A DNA stretch of 37,022 nucleotides from DASUSH01 sp050996575. Lineage in GTDB: Bacteria > Actinomycetota > Thermoleophilia > Solirubrobacterales > 70-9. Both the position numbers and the translations under genes were made by a program. How positions within the stretch are numbered: the first letter of the stretch is position 1; every line of letters starts with the position of its first letter. The notes below the pieces were generated by a model. That model ran no database searches. It had not been told where the DNA came from and saw only the letters and a list, made by a program, of their open reading frames with translations. Shown one piece after another: positions 31,164 through 37,022 of this stretch. The stretch covers positions 1 to 37,022 of the forward strand of contig JBPCRS010000030.1 in NCBI GenBank assembly GCA_050996575.1. The letters are read 5' to 3'.

Positions 31164-31936
31164 CGAGCTCGCTCGGCCACGACGACCACCGCCCCACCGT
31201 TGGGGAGGCGACGGAACAGCCGCCAGTCGAGCCTGGCGATTCCGGCACGTACGCGCAACGGCAGGGAGAGCCCTGCGAGAACTGTGTCCGCAACCGCGGT
31301 GAAGCCATGCGACCACCAGCGCATAGCGCGGATCTGCAGACCGGCGTCCTGGAGGAGGGCGGAGAGCTTGCGTGTGGTCAGGCGTCGCAGGTGGGCCGGG
31401 TCGTCGGTGGCAAAGCGGCCGATCCCGTCGGGCGTGTCCTCGAACCCCCGGGTCAGAGCGTTGTAGAGCCATGGCCCCGAGCCCCGGTTCGAACAAGGCG
31501 TCGTGACGATCGCGGAGCCGCCGGGACGAAGGAGACGCCTGAGCTCGCGGGCTGTGGCCCCAGCATCGGGCGTATGCTCGATCACTTCGAGGCAGGCGAT
31601 CAGGTCGAAGGCCTCGGACGCGAACGGCGCGGCTGACTGATTCATCGGCAAAACCTCGAACTCGGGATAATCACGACGACAGCTCTGCACCGCGACAGGT
31701 GAGAGCTCGCAACCGCGCACCATCGCTCCGGGCAGCTCGTTGGCGATCAGCTCCAGGTACCTGCCGCGGCCGCAGCCGAAGTCGAGCACGTCGTTCACGG
31801 GTCGGAACGAACCGCGAGCCAGCGATAGTGACCAGTCCAGCGCCGCAAGCATGCAAGCGTCGTAGCCGCAGTCGAGGCGCGCTGCCAGATATCCCCCCCG
31901 ATAGCGGGAATCATAGAGTTTGAGCGGGTCGGCCAC
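31160..31936 (-). CDS. SAM-dependent methyltransferase heading the glycan operon
   Basis: A class I methyltransferase with LDFGCGRGRYLELIA (motif I), RGCELSPVAVQSCR, FDLIACLEVIEHTPDAG and RRLLRPGGSAIVTTPC. The start is ambiguous: GTG 31936 is used here and gives 258 residues; CTG 31975 would add 13 residues. No convincing Shine-Dalgarno sequence or ATG is seen, and further upstream the frame carries arginine-rich non-conserved sequence. It probably methylates a sugar or lipid precursor. It is the first gene of a leftward operon of eight genes (31936 down to 22528). Confidence 0.82.
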   Translation of the reverse strand: MADPLKLYDSRYRGGYLAARLDCGYDACMLAALDWSLSLARGSFRPVNDVLDFGCGRGRYLELIANELPGAMVRGCELSPVAVQSCRRDYPEFEVLPMNQSAAPFASEAFDLIACLEVIEHTPDAGATARELRRLLRPGGSAIVTTPCSNRGSGPWLYNALTRGFEDTPDGIGRFATDDPAHLRRLTTRKLSALLQDAGLQIRAMRWWSHGFTAVADTVLAGLSLPLRVRAGIARLDWRLFRRLPNGGAVVVVAERAR

Positions 31937-32196
31937 GGCCTGCGCCGTCGTCGCCGCTCGTGTCTCGGCGGTCAGTGCATTTCCACTCTCGAGCGCACCT
32001 CGAGGGCGAGCGTATCGGCCTACTTGCGAGAAGTGCCTGCTCGCTGTTCGCGGAGGCAACCGCCTCACTCCTCTGCACCGCGGTCTAGAATTGTTCGCGA
32101 TCCGGGCAGGGACGGCCGGGCGCGACACGAAGTAGCTATGTAGACGCTTCCGGGCGCTGAGCCGAAAGCCGCGAACCTTCTCTTCGACACGGCACG
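31937..32196. other. Divergent intergenic region, promoters not placed
   Basis: The 260-base gap separates the leftward glycan operon from the rightward glycosyltransferase operon, so it must hold promoters for both. A plus-strand TAGAAT (32086-32091) resembles a -10 box but has no fitting -35. No riboswitch, repeat or gene is recognised. Confidence 0.4.
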
Positions 32197-33123
32197 ATGA
32201 ATCCCTCAAGCTCCGGCCCGACACCGCTCAATCCCCGTGGACGAAGCGAACCCGGCGGGGCCGGCGAAGGCGATCCGCCGGGAGCCTGGCAGGCGCGTTC
32301 AGAATCTTCGATCAGCACCGAGGCGCAGGCGGTGCGAACGCTCGCAAGCGCCCATCGTCTAGCCGGCGAATTGGAGAACGAGGCCCGTCGCCGAGCCGAC
32401 GAGATAACCGCGCAGGCCGATCTGCGAGCGGCCGAAAGCGAACGAATGGCGAGCGCCCGAGCCGAGGCGCTGATCATCGAGGCGAAGGCCGAACGCGACC
32501 GGATCTGGGAGCAGATCAGGATCGGCGTCGGTCGAGCCACGCGCCAAGTCGGTGATCTGCTTCGGATCCGCGAGGAGTTGCGGTTCGACCTGCGCGAAGC
32601 CCTTCAGGACTCGGGCCGCGCTCTCGAGCAGCTCGAAGAGGGCGGCGGCGATGTCGTCGAGTCCCCGGCCCCACCCGCCTGGCTTCCGTCGGGGGGCGGT
32701 TCGCCGGCGTCGACGAGAGGATCGGGAGCGGCGATCTCCGGACATGCCGCCGAGCTCCCCGGGGCGCCGGCGCCCACTGAGCCTCACCCCCCTCGTTCTC
32801 GCTCTCCACTCTCCCCCGGCCCCCGCGTCGCCCCGAAGCCGCCGGTGGTGACGACTCGCGCCAGCCTCGCCGCCCTAAAGGCCGGCCCCTTCGAGAGCTT
32901 CCTTGCCGTGATGCGCTTCGAGCGTGAGCTCGCGGCGCTTGCGCGGGTCGATGCCGTCTACGTTCGAAGGTTCTCCAACCAGGAGGTCGACGTCGAGGTC
33001 GCGAGTAACGACGAGGCTGGACTCGCCGAGGCGATTCGGAATATGCCGGCGGTGAACAGCGTCGAGGCCAAGGATGGATTGATTCTCGTACGTTTGCAGG
33101 GCGAGGAGAGCGCCTCGCAGTAG
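32197..33123 (+). CDS. DivIVA-like coiled-coil protein with a C-terminal globular domain
   Basis: The 308-residue protein has a proline/glycine-rich N-terminus and a long coiled coil (about 40-150: ASAHRLAGELENEARRRADE and similar heptads, Ala/Glu/Arg-rich). A proline/serine-rich linker runs over about 155-215. The C-terminal domain (about 225-305) reads FESFLAVMRFERELAALARV and later RRFSNQEVDVEVASNDEAGL. The coiled coil resembles DivIVA/Wag31-type proteins that mark cell poles; no N-terminal DivIVA lipid-binding signature is seen, so this is a loose likeness. It is the first gene of the operon that makes the glycosyltransferase and could place that machinery in the cell. ATG 32197. Confidence 0.75.
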   Translation: MNPSSSGPTPLNPRGRSEPGGAGEGDPPGAWQARSESSISTEAQAVRTLASAHRLAGELENEARRRADEITAQADLRAAESERMASARAEALIIEAKAERDRIWEQIRIGVGRATRQVGDLLRIREELRFDLREALQDSGRALEQLEEGGGDVVESPAPPAWLPSGGGSPASTRGSGAAISGHAAELPGAPAPTEPHPPRSRSPLSPGPRVAPKPPVVTTRASLAALKAGPFESFLAVMRFERELAALARVDAVYVRRFSNQEVDVEVASNDEAGLAEAIRNMPAVNSVEAKDGLILVRLQGEESASQ

Positions 33124-33149
33124 CCTTGCGCCGGGGCCTTTGGACGGGT

Positions 33150-33311
33150 ATGCGCAACTACGACAACGTCATCCGGATGCTTTTCACGGTAGTCGTGGGA
33201 CTCGCGGGGATGCTCGCGATGTGGTTTTTCTTCGCGCTCGTTCCGCTGATCGCGTTTGTCGGCTTCATCATTCTCTACGCTGGCGATCAGCTGCTCAGGA
33301 AGCGAACGTGA
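33150..33311 (+). CDS. Small hydrophobic membrane protein
   Basis: The 53-residue protein is almost entirely hydrophobic between residues 9 and 45 (VIRMLFTVVVGLAGMLAMWF and onward), enough for two short helices or one hairpin, with charged ends. It starts at ATG 33150, 26 bp after the coiled-coil gene. Its TGA overlaps the start of the glycosyltransferase (GTGA at 33308-33311). An accessory subunit of the glycosyltransferase is plausible. An upstream TTG (33126) is not preferred. Confidence 0.7.
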   Translation: MRNYDNVIRMLFTVVVGLAGMLAMWFFFALVPLIAFVGFIILYAGDQLLRKRT

Positions 33312-35995
33312 CCCGGGTCAGAGGAGAAAGCCCGCAGGCGATCGCGCTGGACTCGCTGCCCTTTTTCGACCTCCAGTACGAGGAACTCGACTCCGATGCG
33401 GCGCGACTGCTCGACGTCTCGACCGCGCGCGCCTACGGCGCCGTCGTCCTAGCCGCCGACGAGAATGAGGCAGTGGTGGCCTTCGCTCGGCCGACCGAGC
33501 GCGGCCTCGAGACAGTCGCGGCGATGCTCGGCCGCGACATCGAGCCGGTCAGCGCCGGTGCAGGGGCGATCGCCTCCGCGCAGCGTTGGGTTTACGGTGC
33601 CAGGGCCCCGCGAGCACCGCGGCGCGGTCGCCACTTCGAGGGTCGCCCCGAGGAGGCGAGCGACCGGCTCGAGGTGGTCGCCGGGCGAACCGGCCTGCCG
33701 ATCTTCTCGCTCGACCGGTGGACTCGTCCGGACGGGCGGCTGATCGACCCGATCGATGGCGAGGCCGCAGCGATTTTTGGCTATGACCTCTGCCATGCGC
33801 TTGGCGTGTTGCCGCTCGAGGCCGACGGGCGGATAATCACGGTCGCCACCTCCGATCCCGAGGATCCGATCGTGCAGCGTGTGGTGCGAACGGTCACCGG
33901 TCGTGAGCCACGCTGGGTGATCGCGCCCGAGGACGAGCTGATGCGGGCGATCGGACGCACCTTCCATCGTCAATCCATGCCGTGGGTGCAGCTCGCGCTG
34001 GGCACCGACGCGGCACCGGCGCCCGCCGAGGTCTCCGAACCGGCTGTCACCGAGCCCAACCTCGACGAGGCCGCCGAAGCTTTGGCCGTCGAGCCGGACG
34101 CGCCTGCCGAGGTTGGGTTCGACGCGCCCTCGCGCCACCGCCATCTCGGCGAGCTGCTTCTCGAGCGCGGCCTGGTCACGGCCAACGAGATCGACGATGC
34201 GCTCGAGATCCAGGAGCGCACGGGTGATCGCATGGGCCAGATCCTGATGCACGTGAGCGGGCTTTCGGACGATGCAATCGCGAGCGCGCTGGCCGAGCAA
34301 TCTCGGCTCACCGAGGTCGACCTCGACACGATCCGGCCCGAGCAGCGCGCCGTCGCGCTCCTACCCGAGGGCGTCATCCGCCGCTTTCAGGTGGTCCCGC
34401 TCGAGGTCGTAGGCGAAACGCTGGTTATCGCGATGGTCGACAAGGAGGACCAGAACGCGCTGGCCGCAATTCGCGAGCACACGAGCATGCCGCTCCGGAT
34501 CATGCTCGCCCCTGCCTCTGCGATCGATCGTCTCCTGCACCGCGTCTATGGCGACCAATACGTGAGGAACGCGGTCCACGAGCTCGTCGAAACCGCGCCC
34601 CAGGAGTCCGCCCATTTCGTTCTGTCTCGCGGTCAAAAGGTCGCGATCGCCCTTTTCGCCCTCGCGCTCACGGTCGGCGGACTGCTCCAGCCGATCGCGA
34701 CGATCGTCGCGATCTCGATCTTCGCGGTCAGCTTCTACCTCGCCTTCGGCCTCTACCGATTCTGGCTCGTCTACCGCAGCCTCGAGCACGACCTCCACCT
34801 ACCGATAACCGACACTGACGTCGCCGAGATCAACGAGCGAACGCTTCCGGTGTACACGATTCTCGTGCCGCTCTACAAGGAAGCGAGCGTGATCCCGCAC
34901 CTGGTCGCCTCGATCCAGAGGCTCGACTACCCGCCGACCAAGCTTGACGTCAAACTTCTCCTTGAGGAGGACGATCTGGAATCGATCGCCGCGATCGAGA
35001 GCATCTCGCTGCCACCACAGTTCCAGGCCCTCGTAGTCCCGCATGCTCATCCGAAGACGAAGCCGAAAGCCTGCAACTACGGGCTTCCCCACGCGCGCGG
35101 CGAGATGGTCGTGATCTTCGATGCGGAAGATGAGCCTGAGCCGGATCAGCTGAAGAAGGTCGTCGCATCGCTGCGCAACGCCAACGACCCCAAGATTATC
35201 TGCGTCCAGGCGCGGCTCAACTACTACAACCCAAATCAGAACCTGCTCACGCGCTGGTTCACGACCGAGTACTCGATGTGGTTCGACCTCTTCCTACCGG
35301 GCCTCGACGCGACCAACGTGCCGATTCCGCTCGGCGGCACATCGAACCATTTCGTCCGCGAGAAGCTCGACGAGCTCGGTGGATGGGACCCGTTCAACGT
35401 CACCGAGGACGCGGACCTGGGGATCCGCCTCTACAAGCATGGCTATCGGGTCGCCGTCGTCGACTCGACGACCTATGAGGAAGCGACCTCGGAGGTCCGC
35501 AACTGGGTTCGCCAGAGGTCGCGCTGGGTCAAGGGCTACATCCAGACCTGGCTGGTGCAGATGCGACATCCGATAATTCTGATGCGGGAGATCGGGCTGA
35601 GGCGATGGCTCAGCTTCCAACTCGTGGTTGGCGGCACCTTCCTGGTCTTCCTGCTGAATCCGGTCTTCTGGGGCCTGACGAGCCTTTGGACGCTGACCGA
35701 GGCGGGGCTCCTTCGCGAGATCTTCCCGGGCGTCGTCTACTACGCGGGCGGCTTCGCGCTCTACCTCGGCAACTTCCTTTTTGCCTATGTGACCGCCGCC
35801 GGCTCTGCCTACCGAGGCTACAACCACCTCGTCAAGTACGCCCTTCTCATTCCGCTCTACTGGGCGCTGATGTCGGTGGCCGCCTGGAAGGGTCTGATCC
35901 AACTCATCCGAAAGCCCTTCTACTGGGAGAAGACCGAGCACGGACTCTACGTCCGCGAAGAGAGCTGGGAAGACCGCCCGAAGCGCGCAGGCTGA
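33308..35995 (+). CDS. Cellulose-synthase-like GT2 with N-terminal GspE/MshEN domains
   Basis: An 895-residue protein. Residues 1-230 hold two GspE-N-like domains. Residues 275-420 hold a further one with two MshEN-type motifs, HLGELLLERGLVTANEID (279-296) and RMGQILMHVSGLSDDAIA (308-325). Two membrane helices follow (about 443-490). The GT2 domain (about 510-760) has DAED (605-608), TEDADLG (699-705) and QRSRW (736-740, the QXXRW motif), and further helices end the protein. MshEN domains can bind cyclic-di-GMP; the first motif has His where Arg usually stands, the second has Arg308. It starts at GTG 33308, overlapping the 53-residue gene by 4 bp, with AGGA at 33297-33300. It probably polymerises a beta-linked glycan and exports it. 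Confidence 0.92.
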   Translation: MTRVRGESPQAIALDSLPFFDLQYEELDSDAARLLDVSTARAYGAVVLAADENEAVVAFARPTERGLETVAAMLGRDIEPVSAGAGAIASAQRWVYGARAPRAPRRGRHFEGRPEEASDRLEVVAGRTGLPIFSLDRWTRPDGRLIDPIDGEAAAIFGYDLCHALGVLPLEADGRIITVATSDPEDPIVQRVVRTVTGREPRWVIAPEDELMRAIGRTFHRQSMPWVQLALGTDAAPAPAEVSEPAVTEPNLDEAAEALAVEPDAPAEVGFDAPSRHRHLGELLLERGLVTANEIDDALEIQERTGDRMGQILMHVSGLSDDAIASALAEQSRLTEVDLDTIRPEQRAVALLPEGVIRRFQVVPLEVVGETLVIAMVDKEDQNALAAIREHTSMPLRIMLAPASAIDRLLHRVYGDQYVRNAVHELVETAPQESAHFVLSRGQKVAIALFALALTVGGLLQPIATIVAISIFAVSFYLAFGLYRFWLVYRSLEHDLHLPITDTDVAEINERTLPVYTILVPLYKEASVIPHLVASIQRLDYPPTKLDVKLLLEEDDLESIAAIESISLPPQFQALVVPHAHPKTKPKACNYGLPHARGEMVVIFDAEDEPEPDQLKKVVASLRNANDPKIICVQARLNYYNPNQNLLTRWFTTEYSMWFDLFLPGLDATNVPIPLGGTSNHFVREKLDELGGWDPFNVTEDADLGIRLYKHGYRVAVVDSTTYEEATSEVRNWVRQRSRWVKGYIQTWLVQMRHPIILMREIGLRRWLSFQLVVGGTFLVFLLNPVFWGLTSLWTLTEAGLLREIFPGVVYYAGGFALYLGNFLFAYVTAAGSAYRGYNHLVKYALLIPLYWALMSVAAWKGLIQLIRKPFYWEKTEHGLYVREESWEDRPKRAG

Positions 35996-36030
35996 GGATC
36001 GCCCGCGTGGCGCTTTCGGCCTTCGACCGC

Positions 36031-36294
36031 CTACTTCTTCTCGACGACTACCCGCTCGCTCATCTTCACCGGGTGCAGGGCGCAGAAGAGGCGGTAGGTG
36101 CCGGACTTCGTGAAGCGTCGCGAGTAGCTGCGTCCGTCGTTGAGGTTCGGCGAGCCGATCCCGACGGGGCCGTTGGCGAGCGTCAGGTTGTGAAGCTCGG
36201 AGCCGTTGAACTCCCATTCGATCTCGGCGCCCTTCTCGACCTCGCGGTTGGGCTCGAAGAAGAGGCGGTCGCCGACGCTGACCGTGCCGCCCGC
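36031..36294 (-). pseudogene. Headless cupredoxin-type copper-binding domain
   Basis: Directly after the ispD TAA (36295-36297), in the same frame, come 87 codons: GGTVSVGDRLFFEPNREVEK, NGSELHNLTLANGP, SPNLNDGRSYSRRF, and YRLFCALHPVKMSERV, ending at TAG 36031-36033. H (in HNLTL), C, H and M (in CALHPVKM) fit the type I copper ligands of plastocyanin-like proteins. No ATG, GTG or TTG in frame comes before the domain, and no signal peptide is present. It looks like the C-terminal half of a secreted copper protein whose start has been lost. Translational read-through from ispD is a remote alternative. Confidence 0.8.
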
Positions 36295-36942
36295 TTAGAA
36301 GCGTTCGCGCTCGGCCAAGAGCAGCTCGGCCAAGCGCAGGTCCGAGGCGCTCGTCACCTTGATGTTGGCCGGCGGCGCCCGGTGCACGTCCACCCGGCCG
36401 CCATTACGCTCGACCAGCATCGCGTCGTCGGAGGCCTGAGCGATCAGTTCGGTCGCGCCGAGCGCGTCGCGGAGGGCATCGGTGCGGAAGACCTGTGGCG
36501 TCTGCGCGGCCCACAGCGTCGAGCGATCGAGCGTGCGCTGGATCCGCGCGCCGCGCAGCACCTCCTTGGTCGTATCGGTGACCGGCGTCGCGACGATCAG
36601 ACCGGCGAGCTCGGGCTCGGCCTCGAGGCCGGCGACGATCGCATCGAAGAGCTCGGCGGTCGCCAGCGGCCGCGCGGCGTCGTGGACGACGACGAGCTCG
36701 CTCTCGACCCGCTCGATCGCGTTGGCGACCGACTGTGAGCGCGAGGGCCCGCCGGCGACGGCCTCCACCTCCTCGGCGTCAAGCGAGGCGTGCGCACCGA
36801 CGTCCTCGGGCACGGTGACGAGGATCCGGTCGATCGAGCCGGTCGCCGCCAGTGCCTCCAGCGACCACTCGAGCATCGGCCTACCCGCGAGCTCGACGAA
36901 CGCCTTCGGGGGCCCCACCCCGAGGCGCTCGCCACGGCCGGG
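36295..36942 (-). CDS. ispD: 2-C-methyl-D-erythritol 4-phosphate cytidylyltransferase, 5' end corrupted
   Basis: The frame gives GRGERLGVGPPKAFVELAG, part of the N-terminal CTP-binding loop. It continues with RPMLEWSLEALAATGSIDRI, VVHDAARPLA, WAAQTPQVFR and the C-terminal NIKVTSASDLRLAELLLAE, all diagnostic of IspD. Only about 10-20 N-terminal residues are missing: the codons before Gly-Arg-Gly are replaced by a poly-G/C tract (36940-36959). A GTG at 36918 would leave out the CTP-binding loop, so it is not the real start. It acts two steps before IspF in the MEP pathway. Confidence 0.93.
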   Translation of the reverse strand, partial: PGRGERLGVGPPKAFVELAGRPMLEWSLEALAATGSIDRILVTVPEDVGAHASLDAEEVEAVAGGPSRSQSVANAIERVESELVVVHDAARPLATAELFDAIVAGLEAEPELAGLIVATPVTDTTKEVLRGARIQRTLDRSTLWAAQTPQVFRTDALRDALGATELIAQASDDAMLVERNGGRVDVHRAPPANIKVTSASDLRLAELLLAERERF

Positions 36943-36959
36943 GGGGGGGGGGGGGGGGG
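36940..36959. other. 20-base poly-G tract at the contig end, likely artefact
   Basis: An uninterrupted run of 20 G stands exactly where the IspD N-terminus should be encoded. The 63 bases beyond it are GC-rich, carry no start codon in the ispD frame and show no gene. Long poly-G runs at contig ends are a known artefact of two-colour sequencing. The bases 36960-37022 should be treated as unreliable. Confidence 0.75.
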
Positions 36960-37022
36960 TGGCGCTCCCCCTCGCCGCCGCCGACTCGGAGGAACATTCG
37001 ACCCCTCCCTCCCCGGCGGGGG

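Noticed and set aside
32063..32091. Promoter with -10 TAGAAT (32086-32091) for the coiled-coil gene.
   Set aside because: The bases 17 upstream (GCCTCA) do not resemble a -35 box.
1..37022. CRISPR arrays, transposases, insertion sequences, prophage genes and rRNA genes.
   Set aside because: No regular short direct repeats, transposase motifs or rRNA sequences were seen on either strand; the tRNA-Thr is the only RNA gene found with confidence.

Overview
High-GC actinobacterial chromosome, one contig end. GC-rich codon use, several GTG starts, many 4-bp ATGA/GTGA gene overlaps, SigH-type and ECF sigma factors, a RskA-like anti-sigma factor, MEP-pathway genes and DUF4383/SRPBCC proteins all fit Actinomycetota. 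The sigma-factor and acyltransferase families look most like class Thermoleophilia (Solirubrobacterales); that placement is an inference from family resemblance, not from a search.

Layout. 1-2505: start of a TadE-like gene, two small membrane proteins, and a leftward DUF47-Pit phosphate uptake operon. 2583-2750: a 168-bp imperfect palindrome. 2779-5543: UDP-GlcNAc 2-epimerase and pterin carbinolamine dehydratase leftward, then a cytosolic cobalamin-binding-like protein and an SRPBCC protein rightward. 5540-8748: a leftward run of ECF sigma factor, RskA-like anti-sigma factor, zinc-ribbon rhomboid protease and acyltransferase. 8864-13028: DUF4383 protein, a second ECF sigma gene broken by a stop codon with a one-helix partner, a PlsC-GpsA fusion, a palindromic element and a frameshifted iron-type alcohol dehydrogenase. 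13061-20910: housekeeping block with tRNA-Thr(UGU), sigH, rlmB, cysS, an acyltransferase/SRPBCC pair, an acyl-CoA synthetase, ispF and a PHP phosphatase. 20930-36294: DUF389 protein, a degraded sugar methyltransferase, an eight-gene leftward surface-glycan operon (22528-31936), and a rightward three-gene operon (32197-35995) ending in a cellulose-synthase-like glycosyltransferase with GspE/MshEN-type domains. 36031-37022: a headless cupredoxin remnant and a truncated ispD running into a 20-base poly-G tract.

How the genes work together. The glycan operon has a methyltransferase, a flippase, three soluble or membrane-associated glycosyltransferases, a GT-C-like membrane glycosyltransferase, a lipoprotein-like protein and a fused deacetylase-formyltransferase. 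Nearly all are joined by 4-bp overlaps, which suggests one coordinated pathway making a surface glycan, possibly with an N-formylated amino sugar. The divergent operon looks like a second exopolysaccharide machine, with a possible cyclic-di-GMP input through the MshEN domain. A lipid theme also recurs: three acyltransferase domains, one fused to glycerol-3-phosphate dehydrogenase and two next to SRPBCC proteins, plus an acyl-CoA synthetase.

Caution. There are two one-base homopolymer frameshifts, one in-frame stop in an otherwise intact gene, and a poly-G tract at the contig end. Each could be real decay or a sequence/assembly error, and raw reads would decide.
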